From the NCBI RefSeq assembly GCF_002776695.1, contig NZ_LFJC01000003.1:7428902-7492901 (forward strand): a stretch of 64,000 nt of DNA, read 5' to 3'. Both the position numbers and the translations under genes were made by a program. This document shows, piece by piece, positions 9,144-17,870 of the stretch. The first letter of the stretch is position 1, and each line of letters starts with the position of its first letter. The notes under the pieces are model-generated. The model worked only from the letters and a program-made list of their open reading frames with translations. It had not been told where the DNA came from and made no database searches. The stretch is from Bradyrhizobium nitroreducens. GTDB lineage: Bacteria; Pseudomonadota; Alphaproteobacteria; Rhizobiales; Xanthobacteraceae.

Positions 9144-9794
9144 ATGACCATGCGCAAGGCAATGATTGTTTGGGGCGGCTGGCCGGGTCACGATCCTGAT
9201 CTCTGTGCGTCGATGATCCGCGGCTGGTTGAAGGCCGAGGGCTTCGAGGTCCGGATCGAGACCACGACGGCCGCGTTCGCCGATCCGGCGATCCACGATC
9301 TGTCGCTGATCATCCCGATCTACACCATGTCGAAGATCGAGAAGGCAGAGGCGCTCAATCTCTGTGCGGCGGTCCGCAGCGGGGTCGGGCTCGCCGGCCA
9401 TCACGGCGGGATGTGCGACGCGTTCCGCGATTCGGTCGACTACCAGTTCCTGTGCGGCGGGCAGTGGGTTGCCCATCCCGGCAACATCATCGATTACAAG
9501 GTCGACTTGACGAAGCCCGATGACCCCATCATGAAGGGTCTCAAGAGTTTCGAGCATCGTTCCGAGCAATACTATATGCATGTCGACCCCGCCAACGAGG
9601 TGTTGGCGACGACGACCTTCACCGGCGAGCACGCGTCCTGGATCGAGGGCGTGGTCATGCCCGTGGTGTGGAAGAAGCGTTACGGTGAGGGCAGGGTATT
9701 CTATTCCTCGCTCGGCCACCGCGCCTACGAGCTCGATGTGCCCGAGATCCGGACGCTGATGACCCGCGGCATGCTGTGGGCGGCGCGCGAATGA
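9144..9794 (+). CDS. ThuA-like domain protein (trehalose utilisation family)
   Basis: Small cytosolic protein of 216 residues with a glutamine-amidotransferase-like ThuA fold: IVWGGWPGHDPDLC at the N terminus, AGHHGGMCDAF near residue 90, EQYYMHVDP near 135 and RYGEGRVFYSSLGH near 175. ThuA proteins act with Gfo/Idh/MocA partners on oxidised disaccharides in rhizobia. It starts four bases after the dehydrogenase stop, and its stop overlaps the start of the LacI regulator by ATGA, so it is an operon member. In-frame ATG codons at 9144 and 9150 are both possible starts. Confidence 0.87.
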   Translation: MTMRKAMIVWGGWPGHDPDLCASMIRGWLKAEGFEVRIETTTAAFADPAIHDLSLIIPIYTMSKIEKAEALNLCAAVRSGVGLAGHHGGMCDAFRDSVDYQFLCGGQWVAHPGNIIDYKVDLTKPDDPIMKGLKSFEHRSEQYYMHVDPANEVLATTTFTGEHASWIEGVVMPVVWKKRYGEGRVFYSSLGHRAYELDVPEIRTLMTRGMLWAARE

Positions 9795-10840
9795 CAGCCA
9801 GCGCGGCCCAGCCGGTCGTTCGTGCCACGCTCGAGGATGTCGCGCGGGCCGCGGGGGTGTCGCTCGCGACCGTGGACCGGGTCGTCAACCGGCGCGACGG
9901 TGTGCGCGCCAAAACGGTCGCTCGTGTCGAAGCGGCGGTGGCAAAGCTCGGCTATCGTGCTGACGTCGCGGCGGCGCGGCTTGCGCGCGGGCAGAGTTTT
10001 CGCTTCGCGTTCGTGCTGCCGAGCGGCAGCAACAGCTTCATGACCAACCTGACCGAGCAGGTCCAGCGCACCGCGGAGTGGCTCGCCGGCCAGCGCGGCT
10101 TCATCGACATTCTTCATGTCGACGTGTTCGATCCGGACGTGCTCGCCGGCGCGCTGGAGACTCTGTCGCCGGCCTATCAGGGCGTCGCCGTCATCGCGCT
10201 CGATCATCCCAGGGTGCGCGCCGCGATCGACGAGCTTGCCTCCCGCGGGGTCGCGGTGGTCACCCTGGTCTCGGACGCGCCGAGCGCGCGCCGTCTCCAT
10301 TACGTCGGAATAGACAATCCGGCCGCGGGCCGGACTGCGGCGACGCTGATGGGACGTTTCCTCACCGGCAGCGAGGGCACGGTCGCCGTGATCGCGGGAT
10401 CGCTGTCGCTGCGCGACCACACCGAGCGGCAGTACGGCTTCCACCAGATCCTCTCCAGCGAGTACCCGAAGCTGCGCACGCTCCCTGTCCTCGAGGGGCG
10501 CGACGACAGCGACCGCACGCGGGAGCTGACGGCGGCGCTGCTGGCGCGCCACGCCGATCTCCGCGGCATCTATTGTTGCGGTGCCGGGAACCGCGGCATC
10601 GCCGATGCGCTCGAGGCGTCGGGCCGCGCACGCGAGGTGGTCTGGATCACCCATGAGCTGACCCAGCACACGCGGCGTTTCCTGGTCCGCGGCACGCTCG
10701 ATGCGATCATCAACCAGGATGCCGGCCATGAAGCGCGTTCCGCGGCGCGCGTCCTGCTGGCGCATTGCTCGGGCGAGCCCATCAGCCCGGACCAGGAGCG
10801 TATCCGCATCGACATTTTTCTGCGCGACAATCTGCCATAG
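9791..10840 (+). CDS. LacI-family transcriptional regulator
   Basis: 349 residues. An N-terminal LacI helix-turn-helix (LEDVARAAGVSLATVDRVVN, about 14-33) and hinge region are followed by a periplasmic-binding-like effector domain with YVGIDNPAAGRTAATLMGRF near residue 175. The TVDRVVN variant rather than TVSRVLN belongs to a known LacI subgroup. It is the last gene of the sugar operon and overlaps the ThuA-like gene by four bases, so it probably regulates the operon in response to its substrate. Confidence 0.92.
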   Translation: MTASAAQPVVRATLEDVARAAGVSLATVDRVVNRRDGVRAKTVARVEAAVAKLGYRADVAAARLARGQSFRFAFVLPSGSNSFMTNLTEQVQRTAEWLAGQRGFIDILHVDVFDPDVLAGALETLSPAYQGVAVIALDHPRVRAAIDELASRGVAVVTLVSDAPSARRLHYVGIDNPAAGRTAATLMGRFLTGSEGTVAVIAGSLSLRDHTERQYGFHQILSSEYPKLRTLPVLEGRDDSDRTRELTAALLARHADLRGIYCCGAGNRGIADALEASGRAREVVWITHELTQHTRRFLVRGTLDAIINQDAGHEARSAARVLLAHCSGEPISPDQERIRIDIFLRDNLP

Positions 10841-10910
10841 TCAACCCGCCTGATGCCAGGACGTCCGCGCGGCTTGCTGCATCGCTGGCGCAGCGCCGCA
10901 TGGGGCAAGC

Positions 10911-12199
10911 TCAGTCGAGCGTGAAGGCCGAACTGTAGTCGCGCTTGAGTGCGGGATCCTGCTGCTCTTTTCTCAGGATGCAGTTGCCGACCACCAGCAC
11001 GTCGAGCTCGTTGCCCATGAAACAGCGGAAGGCATCCTCCGGCGTGCAGACGATCGGCTCGCCGCGAACGTTGAAGCTGGTGTTCACCAGCACCGGGCAG
11101 CCCGTGAGCGCCTTGAAACGCGACAGCAAACGATGGAAGCGCGGATTGGTGTCGGCGCTCACCGTCTGGACACGGGCGGAATAGTCGATATGCGTCACCG
11201 CGGGGATCGTCGAGCGCACGACGTTGAGCTTGTCGATGCCGAACAAGGCCTGCTCGTCCGCGCTCATCATGTGACGCCGATCGCTCCTGACGCCGGCGAC
11301 CAGGAGCATGTATGGACTGTCGCCATCGAGCTCGAACCAGTCCGCAACGTCCTCCCGCGTAACCGCCGGAGCGAAGGGGCGGAAGCTCTCGCGAAACTTG
11401 ACCTTGAGATTGAGGTTCTTCTGCATGGCGGGCGAGCGGGGATCGCCCAGAATCGAACGTGCGCCGAGGGAGCGCGGGCCGAACTCCATCCTGCCCTGAA
11501 ACCAGCCGATCGCGAGCTGGTCGGCAAGGGCCGCCGTCGTCGTCTCTATCATTGCATCTTCGTCGAGGACATCGAAGCGAGCGCCGGCGGCGCACAGTCG
11601 CTGCTCGATCGCCTCTTGCGGGAATTCAGGTCCCAGAAACGCGCCGGCCATGCCGTCGCCAGCCACGGCTTGGCGCGGTTGCTGTCTGAACTGATGGTAG
11701 GCCGCGAATGCAGCCCCGACCGCACCGCCGGCGTCGCCGGCGGCCGGCTGAATCCAGATCGAGTCGAATTTGCCGTCCTGCAACACCTTGCCGTTGGCGA
11801 CGCAATTGAGCGCGACGCCGCCCGCAAGGCACAGATTGCGCGCACCCGTCTGAACCGCAAGGCTGCGGGTCAAACGAAGCACCGCCTCCTCGAGGACAGC
11901 CTGGATGGAGGCCGCGATATCCATGTGGAAAGGCATGAGTAGTTGGTCCGGGCTGCGCACCGGCTGGCCAAACAGCCTGGCGAAGCGGTCGTTGGTCATC
12001 GTCAGCCCGGTGCAATAATCGAAATACGACATGTCGAGACGAAACGAGCCGTCCGCCTTGAGATCGATCAGCGAATCGAGAATGCGCTGCGCGTATTTCG
12101 GCTCGCCATAGGGGGCAAGGCCCATCAGCTTGTATTCGCCCGAATTGACCTTGAAGCCGGTGTAGTACGTGAAGGCCGAATACAGCAGTCGGGATTGCT
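10911..12199 (-). pseudogene. Carbamoyltransferase (NodU/CmcH family), N-terminally truncated
   Basis: The C-terminal 420 or so residues of a carbamoyltransferase are intact: YTGFKVNSGEYKLMGLAPYG, LCLAGGVALNCVANGKVLQ, the ATP/carbamoyl-adenylate region MEFGPRSLGARSILGDPR, and LVNTSFNVRGEPIVCTPEDA near the end. Family members start about 150-180 residues earlier with a metal-binding domain. Here the homology begins abruptly at LLYSAF near base 12199, and the frame upstream reads shadow sequence of a different gene. No start codon or ribosome site exists at the junction, so it is probably not expressed as an active enzyme. Confidence 0.8.
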
Positions 12200-13843
12200 G
12201 AAGCAATACATGTATCGCGGCGGCATGAGCCAGATGTACCACCGCCAGCTCAGGAGGTTGTTGCGGAAGGCCCTGCCGTTTCCGCCGTTCGTGCGAATCT
12301 TGTCGTCTTGCCAGTCCCAAACGCGCATGCCGCGGCTGTTGAACGACACCGGCTCCGATTGCCCGCGAAGTGTTGCGATCGCGTCGTGTACGGCCGTGGT
12401 CGAAAAAACCAGGCGGAATAGCTCTCCGACCTGAAACGCCGCCTTTCCGAGCGCTGGCCAACGCGACAGAAGTACGTCCGAATAATCGGCAGCAGGAAGT
12501 CCCCCCATCAGTCCCTGCTTCTGGCCGACGGCCGCGTAGTGCGAATAGCCGTCGCCGTATTCGCCAAGCGCCAACCGGACGCGTGCATCGGGATTTCTGG
12601 ACAGATAGCCGGCTTCGTTCCAGCCGTCGGGCAGGAAGCCGCCCATCCGCTTTTCCGCACGCCCGGCCGCCAGATAGTGGTGATAGCCGTTCAGAAAAGA
12701 ACCTTGCGAGATCTGATACTCGACGTCGCGGTTGACCTGTAGATATCGCCTGTCGTTCCAGGCTTTCGGTATGAAGCCGCCCTCGCGATGCTCCGCTTTG
12801 CCGGCGGCGAGATAGTGGTGATAACCGCTGACGAAGGTGCCGCGAGCGACCTCCGCTCTCACGTCGGGATTGACGCGCAGATAGAGTTCTTCGTTCCAGT
12901 CGGGAGGCGGGGTGCCATCCTGTCGGCCTTCGGCGCGCCCGGCGACAAGATAGTGGTGATAGCCGCTGACAAAAGTGCCGCGCCGAACCTCGGCGGCGAC
13001 ATCGGGATAGATTCGAAGATACCGCGCCTCATTCCAGCCGGGCGGCGGCACTCCGGTCTGCCGACCCTCGGCGCGTCCGGCAGCAAGATAGTGATGATAG
13101 CCGCTGACGAAGGTGCCTCGCCGGACCTCGGCAGCGACATCCGGATAAAGTCGAAGATAGAGCGCTTCGTTCCAGTCGGCAGGCGGACTGCCCTCCAACA
13201 TCCCGGCAGGACCCGCGGCCGCTTCCGCGCGGGCGACGTCCCCGGGGACAGGCGTGGCAACGGATGCGGGCGGTTCGGTGGCGCCGTCCGTCCGGCGCTT
13301 TGCAGGCTCGGCTGTCAGAAAATCGGCGAAGGCCCGAACCCCGTCGCCGGAGAATCGACCCTCCAGGTAAGCCTGGTCGCGCGGAAAGAAGATATTGAAT
13401 CCAAAGAAATCCAGGCCCACCACCGCTTGCTTAAGCGGTGCCACTGATTGTGCGTGGAGAAACGCCAGCATGACCTCGTAGCTGGTGGCCGAAGGCAGGC
13501 CGAAGTTGAAGACATTCTTGCCGTTCCATCCGGGATGCTGCGGATCGAGCGCGACCTCGGCGCGGGAGCTGCCCAAGACCACTGCGTCCGGCTTGATGCG
13601 GCGCACCTGATACGGCTTCACGACGGGGTCGTGATTTTCGTAGCGCGGCCGCACCACATTGATCCCCGCAATGTCAGGGGTTCCGAACAAATAGTAGGGA
13701 TCGACCAAAACGACGAGCGCGCAGAGGGCGAGCGGAGGGACAGCTAGGAATGCAACGAATCCAACGGTGAAGCGTCGAAAGCTGGAACCGATTGGTGATG
13801 CGGGATCGGCGGCCTTGCTGTTCGCAGAGACGAATGCGCTCAC
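12200..13843 (-). pseudogene. Membrane-anchored protein with five 47-residue YPDVA repeats, C-terminally truncated
   Basis: About 548 residues. An N-terminal membrane segment (FVAFLAVPPLALCALVVLV, about 25-45) is followed by an extracytoplasmic domain with the DAVVLGSSRAEVALDP stretch, resembling SGNH/AlgX-like O-acetyltransferase relatives, then five repeats with consensus WNEALYLRxYPDVA..VRRGTFVSGYHHYLAAGRAEGR. Likely start is GTG 13843. After MPPRYMYCFSN the frame runs into the truncated carbamoyltransferase DNA in another frame and stops at 12125 with about 25 meaningless residues. Cell-surface polysaccharide or export function is only a guess. Confidence 0.6.
12530..13190 (-). repeat. 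Five tandem ~141-bp coding repeats
   Basis: Successive units are spaced 135-142 bases apart (the WNE codons lie near 13168, 13028, 12886, 12751 and 12609). The first two units are nearly identical in DNA, the last two more diverged. They encode the YPDVA/SGYHHYLAAGRAEGR module, which is found in tandem in various bacterial surface and glycosyltransferase-associated proteins. Confidence 0.85.
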
Positions 13844-13994
13844 CTTGGTCGTGGCTCTCTCGGGGGGACATCGGAGGTTGCAGCCAAACCTATCCAAGGA
13901 CTCTACGAGGGTCAAATGGGCAAGAATGCGAGCAGGCGCGCGATCGGGCATCCCTTGGGTCGCTCGGGGCGATCATCCCGAGCAGGGTGGCTCC

Positions 13995-14081
13995 GGCGAG
14001 ATGCCGGCGACGGCTTGCGTCGCCAAGGGCATCGTCGGCCTGGTCACGGATGCCGGCGTTCGCGACGGCCTTGCGGTGTCA
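13995..14081 (+). pseudogene. Possible RraA-family gene relic
   Basis: In one forward frame, about 29 residues (GEMPATACVAKGIVGLVTD then AGVRDGLAV) match the conserved core pattern of RraA/HMG-aldolase-like proteins, G-E-x-x-A-T-A-x-x-x-G-I-x-G-L-V-T-D-x-G-V-R-D. Nothing recognisable lies before it and a stop follows at 14094. It looks like a fragment left by deletion. The similarity is from memory of the family motif and is short, so chance cannot be excluded. Confidence 0.35.
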
Positions 14082-14197
14082 ACTTGTGCTGGTTAGGCGC
14101 CGGGGTAATGGCGGCCACTTCGGGCTGCCGAACGTCATTTTGTCGGCGCTGCATCGATGCCCGGTCGCTATCGCCTGTCGAATCCGCGAGAGCGACT

Positions 14198-14380
14198 GAA
14201 AATGGAGGAGCGGACGGTTACGGCGCTGTCTTCGAAATCGTCAGGAGCGTTAGCATCTATAGCGGCATGCCGACGGTGTTGACGTCGTTGAACAGCACGA
14301 ACGGAGCCACGCCAATTGCCGGTTTGATCATGGACGCCGCGGGCAATCTGTTCGGCTCGACGCAGTATGAGGAGCTTTGA
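14198..14380 (+). pseudogene. GloVer-type tandem-repeat protein fragment
   Basis: The forward frame reads GGADGYGAVFEIV, then PTVLTSLNSTNGATPIAGLI and MDAAGNLFGSTQ, then a stop at 14378-14380. This is one copy of the repeat seen in GloVer-containing choice-of-anchor proteins (consensus GYGTVFEI...LxSFNGTNGANPxAGLIxDAxGNLFGTT). Full proteins have many copies; only one remains here and no start codon or ribosome site precedes it. It is therefore a relic within the decay zone between 12200 and 14400. Confidence 0.6.
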
Positions 14381-14516
14381 CGAAAGGTGGGGCAGACCTC
14401 GAACAATTCGCCAAACGAAAGTCCGGAGAAGCTCCTCTCCATCGCGTTCGGCCCATATGCCGTGCCGCCTTCCTGAGCCGCGTGCTGCGCGGAAGTGCAG
14501 AGATTTGAGCCATTAA

Positions 14517-14532
14517 TGGCGCTTATGTCGCA
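14517..14532 (+). promoter_or_regulatory. Weak candidate sigma-54 promoter
   Basis: TGGCGCTTATGTCGCA has the invariant GG and GC dinucleotides at the correct 12-base spacing of a -24/-12 promoter, but differs from TGGCAC-N5-TTGCA at two positions. A transcription start near 14543 would leave a leader of about 110 bases before the binding-protein gene. Confidence 0.35.
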
Positions 14533-14556
14533 AATTTTTACTTCCAATTTTACTTC
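14533..14556 (+). repeat. Direct repeat AATTTTTACTTC / AATTTTACTTC
   Basis: Two near-identical A/T-rich units at 14533-14544 and 14546-14556 lie directly behind the candidate -12 element, close to the expected transcription start. They could be a regulator binding site for the operon at 14652, or slippage-derived sequence. Confidence 0.3.
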
Positions 14557-14651
14557 GCAAAATCCTGCCCCTAGCCTCGCGCGCAACTGATTACATCCGC
14601 AGCCGGTCAATGCCGATCGGCAAGCGTTCATCGTAACCAATGAGGGTTGCC

Positions 14652-16001
14652 ATGTCTGACAGAGGTAAGGGGACATTCACTTCCGATCCGGCGGAAGCGA
14701 ATGCGAGGCGCGCGAAAAAGCTGAGCCGGCGCACGCTGTTGAAGGGGGCGGCCGCAATTGCGGGCGCAGCCGCGGGGTCGGACGCGATCCGCGGATTCCC
14801 GACCATCTGGGCGCAGGAGATCAAGGACATCGAGCTGCGTCATGTCGGCGTGTCCTATTCCGTGGTGAAGGCGATCGGCGACCAGGCCGCCAAGGACCTC
14901 GGCTTCAAGGTGACGATGCAGAACCTCGACACCTCAGCCGCCATCAACCGCTTCATAAGCCAGCCTAATACGGTCGACATCGCCGACCTCGAGGGCTGGC
15001 AGGCCAAGCTGGCCGCCAAGCGCTCTGTGATCCAGGGCATCGAGGTCAAGAAGATCAAGGAGTTCGACAACATCCTGCCGATCTTCACCAAGGGCGAGAT
15101 CGACGGCCACAAGATCCCGCGCCAGGGCATCTCGCCCTATGAGGCCATGTACATCTCCAAACCCGACTCCACCGATCTGCACGACGGCGTCACCGAGTGG
15201 GCGACCTTCCTGCCGCAGGTCTACAACGCCGACTCCATCGGCTATCGCCCCGACCTGGTCGGCCACGAAGTCACCGAGTGGAAGGACCTGATCGATCCCA
15301 AGTTCAAGGGCAAGGCCGCGATCCTCGACGTGCCCGCGATCGGCATCATGGATGCCGCGCTCTGCTTCGAAAGCGCCGGGCTCATCAAGTACGGCAACAA
15401 GGGCAACATGACCAAGGAGGAGATCGACTTCACCTGCAACAAGCTGATCGAGCTGAAGAAGCAGGGACAGTTCCGAGCGACCTGGACCACTTTCGACCAG
15501 TCGGTGCAGCTGATGGCGGCGGGCGAGGTGGTGATCCAGTCGATGTGGTCGCCGGCGGTCGCCGCCGTTCGCGTCAAGGAGATCCCCTGTGTCTACGCGC
15601 CTGTGAACGTCAAGAACGGCAAGGAAGGCTATCGCGGCTGGTGCAACGGCATGGGCCTGATGAAGCATCTCTCCGGCAAGAAGCTCGATGCGGCCTATGA
15701 ATATCTCAACTGGTATCTGTCGGGCTGGCAGGGCGGCTTCGTCGCGCGCTACGGCTATTACAGCCCGGTGCCCTCGACCGCGAAGAAATTCCTCACGCCG
15801 GCCGAATGGGCGTTCTGGTACGAGGGCCAGCCGGCGCCGGAGGTGATCAACGATCCCTACGGCGTTGCGATGGAGAAGGCCGGCACCAAGCGTGACGGCG
15901 GCTCGTTCCTCGACCGCGTCAAGAACATCTCGTGCTGGAACACGCTGATGGACGAGGCGGCCTACATGAACAAGCGCTGGAACGACTTCAAGGTGGCCTG
16001 A
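14652..16001 (+). CDS. ABC transporter substrate-binding protein, polyamine (PotD) type, Tat-exported
   Basis: Periplasmic binding protein of 449 residues. A twin-arginine signal (SRRTLLKGAAAIAGAAAG, about residues 25-42) and cleavage near IWAQ precede a PotD/opine-type fold. ATG 14652 follows GAGGG closely; ATG 14640 is the alternative. It heads an operon with two permeases, an ATPase, a molybdenum hydroxylase and an amidase, so the ligand is probably the nitrogen compound the hydroxylase oxidises. Polyamine-type transporters carry many cations and acids, so the ligand cannot be named. Confidence 0.9.
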   Translation: MSDRGKGTFTSDPAEANARRAKKLSRRTLLKGAAAIAGAAAGSDAIRGFPTIWAQEIKDIELRHVGVSYSVVKAIGDQAAKDLGFKVTMQNLDTSAAINRFISQPNTVDIADLEGWQAKLAAKRSVIQGIEVKKIKEFDNILPIFTKGEIDGHKIPRQGISPYEAMYISKPDSTDLHDGVTEWATFLPQVYNADSIGYRPDLVGHEVTEWKDLIDPKFKGKAAILDVPAIGIMDAALCFESAGLIKYGNKGNMTKEEIDFTCNKLIELKKQGQFRATWTTFDQSVQLMAAGEVVIQSMWSPAVAAVRVKEIPCVYAPVNVKNGKEGYRGWCNGMGLMKHLSGKKLDAAYEYLNWYLSGWQGGFVARYGYYSPVPSTAKKFLTPAEWAFWYEGQPAPEVINDPYGVAMEKAGTKRDGGSFLDRVKNISCWNTLMDEAAYMNKRWNDFKVA

Positions 16002-16082
16002 AACCTGCTTCCCTGACCTGAACGATGCGCCGGCACGGCGACGCGCCGGCGCGACGAGACCGACTTCAAGGCACTCGCCGAC

Positions 16083-16961
16083 ATGCAGCCCAGTCAAAAT
16101 CCGTCACGCGCAAATCTCGCCGGGTGGCTCTATGTGTCGCCGCTGGTGCTGGTGCTCGTGCCGTTCTTCGTGGCGCCGATCCTGGTCGTGCTGGCCGCGA
16201 GCTTCTTTGCGACCGACGGCTTCGGTGGGCTGACGCCGGGCTTCACGCTCGCAAGCTATTTCGAGGTGCTGCATTCGGCGCTGACGTTGAAGCTGTACCT
16301 GGCGACGATCAAGTTCACCGTGCTGACCTGGGCCTTCACGCTGATCATCGGTTTCTTCGTCGCCTATTTCCTGGTGTTTCACGTCCGCAACCAGCTGCTG
16401 GCGATCGGCCTGTTCCTGCTCTGCACGGTGCCGTTCTGGACCTCGAACATCATCCGGATGATTTCCTGGATCCCGCTGCTCGGCAAGGAGGGCCTGATCA
16501 ACCAGGCGCTGCTGGCGACCGGCGTGATCCGTCAGCCGCTGGAAGTGCTGCTGTTCTCCGACCTCGCGGTCGTCATCGCCTATGTCCACCAGCTCACGAT
16601 CTTCATGATCGTGCCGATCTTCAATTCCATGGCGCGGATCGACAAGAAGCTGATCGAGGCCGCGATCGACGCCGGCGCCAGCCGCTTCGACATCATGCGC
16701 CTGATCGTGGTGCCGATGTCCAAGAGCGGCATCGCACTCGGTACCATCTTCGTGGTCTCGATCGTGATGGGCGATTTCTTCGTGGTCAAGGTGATGTCCG
16801 GCGGCGGCTCGGCCTCCGTCGTCAGCGCGTTCTACGAGGATGTCGGCGTGCTGCAATATCCAACGGCTGCGGCCTCCGCCGTGCTGCTGACCCTGGTGCT
16901 GGTCGCTATCATCTCTCTGATCCTGCGCACGGTCGACATCCGGCAGGAGATCACGCGATGA
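16083..16961 (+). CDS. ABC transporter permease, PotB type
   Basis: Inner-membrane permease of 292 residues with six hydrophobic segments and the conserved EAA loop (LIEAAIDAGASRFDIMRLIV, near residue 195). ATG 16083 is the first methionine of the MQPSQNPSRANLAGWLYVSP N terminus, after an 81-base gap from the binding-protein gene. It overlaps the next permease by ATGA. It forms one half of the channel for the PotD-type importer. Confidence 0.9.
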   Translation: MQPSQNPSRANLAGWLYVSPLVLVLVPFFVAPILVVLAASFFATDGFGGLTPGFTLASYFEVLHSALTLKLYLATIKFTVLTWAFTLIIGFFVAYFLVFHVRNQLLAIGLFLLCTVPFWTSNIIRMISWIPLLGKEGLINQALLATGVIRQPLEVLLFSDLAVVIAYVHQLTIFMIVPIFNSMARIDKKLIEAAIDAGASRFDIMRLIVVPMSKSGIALGTIFVVSIVMGDFFVVKVMSGGGSASVVSAFYEDVGVLQYPTAAASAVLLTLVLVAIISLILRTVDIRQEITR

Positions 16962-17863
16962 GCGCGGTGCTTGCCGACATGCCGGAGACCGAATCCTCCA
17001 AGCCGGTCGCGCCTGCGACGACCAAGGCGATTGCCCCGAGCACGGGCGGCCGGCCCTGGACGTTCTACGTGCTGGCGACGCTGTTCGCGGCCTATGTGAT
17101 CGCGCTCTACGGTCCGATGTTCTGCATCTACATCCTGTCGTTCCAGGACATCCGCGGCGGCCTCGTGTTTCCGATGAAGGGCCATTCGCTGCATTGGTTC
17201 GTCGATCTCTTCACCCAGGCGCGGACCGGCGACGTCAAGGGCTCGTTCGACCGCTCGATCAAGCTCGCCGTCATCGTCACCATCATCACGGTGGTGGTCT
17301 CGTTCCTCGCCGGGCTCGGTTTTCGCCGCCGCTTCCGCGGCGACACGTTCGTGTTCTACATGATGATCGGCAGTCTCGTGGCGCCCGGCCTCGTGCTTGG
17401 CCTCGGCACCGGTCTGCTGTTCCAGGCGCTCGGGCTCGACGCGGCCTGGTACACCTCGGCGCTGGGAGCGCAGCTCTCCTGGACCCTGCCGTTCGGTGTG
17501 CTGGTGATGTTCGCAGTGATGTCGCGCTTCAATCACGTCTGGGAGGAGGCTGCCTACGATCTCGGCGCCAGCCGCTGGCAGTCGATCCGTCTGGTGATGA
17601 TCCCGGTGCTGGCGCCCGGCCTCGTCGCGGTCGCGCTGTTCGGCTTCACGCTGTCCTACGACGAGTTCGCGCGCAGTCTCCAGACCGCGGGCTCGCTGAA
17701 CACACTGCCGCTGGAGATCTGGAGCATGACGCTGAACGTCACCTCGCCCTCGCTCTACGCGCTCGGCACCGTGACCACCATCGTCTCTTTCATCGTCATC
17801 GGTGCGAGCCTCGGCACCATCGTGTTGCTTCAGAAGAAGCGTGGCAGCCGGGCCAAGGGTTGA
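16958..17863 (+). CDS. ABC transporter permease, PotC type
   Basis: Inner-membrane permease of 301 residues. A hydrophilic N terminus of about 40 residues precedes six membrane segments; the EAA loop (EEAAYDLGASRWQSIRLVMI) is near residue 202. ATG 16958 overlaps the stop of the preceding permease by four bases, setting the start. It is the second channel half of the importer. Confidence 0.9.
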   Translation: MSAVLADMPETESSKPVAPATTKAIAPSTGGRPWTFYVLATLFAAYVIALYGPMFCIYILSFQDIRGGLVFPMKGHSLHWFVDLFTQARTGDVKGSFDRSIKLAVIVTIITVVVSFLAGLGFRRRFRGDTFVFYMMIGSLVAPGLVLGLGTGLLFQALGLDAAWYTSALGAQLSWTLPFGVLVMFAVMSRFNHVWEEAAYDLGASRWQSIRLVMIPVLAPGLVAVALFGFTLSYDEFARSLQTAGSLNTLPLEIWSMTLNVTSPSLYALGTVTTIVSFIVIGASLGTIVLLQKKRGSRAKG

Positions 17864-17870
17864 TTCAGGC

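Larger units (their letters stand above)
13844..14651. other. Intergenic decay zone with no intact gene
   Basis: About 800 bases between the truncated repeat-protein gene and the polyamine-type transporter. It contains the RraA-like and GloVer-like relics, then an A/T-richer stretch (14505-14570) that is probably the promoter region of the downstream operon. I see no intact gene, RNA gene or insertion sequence end in it. Confidence 0.6.
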
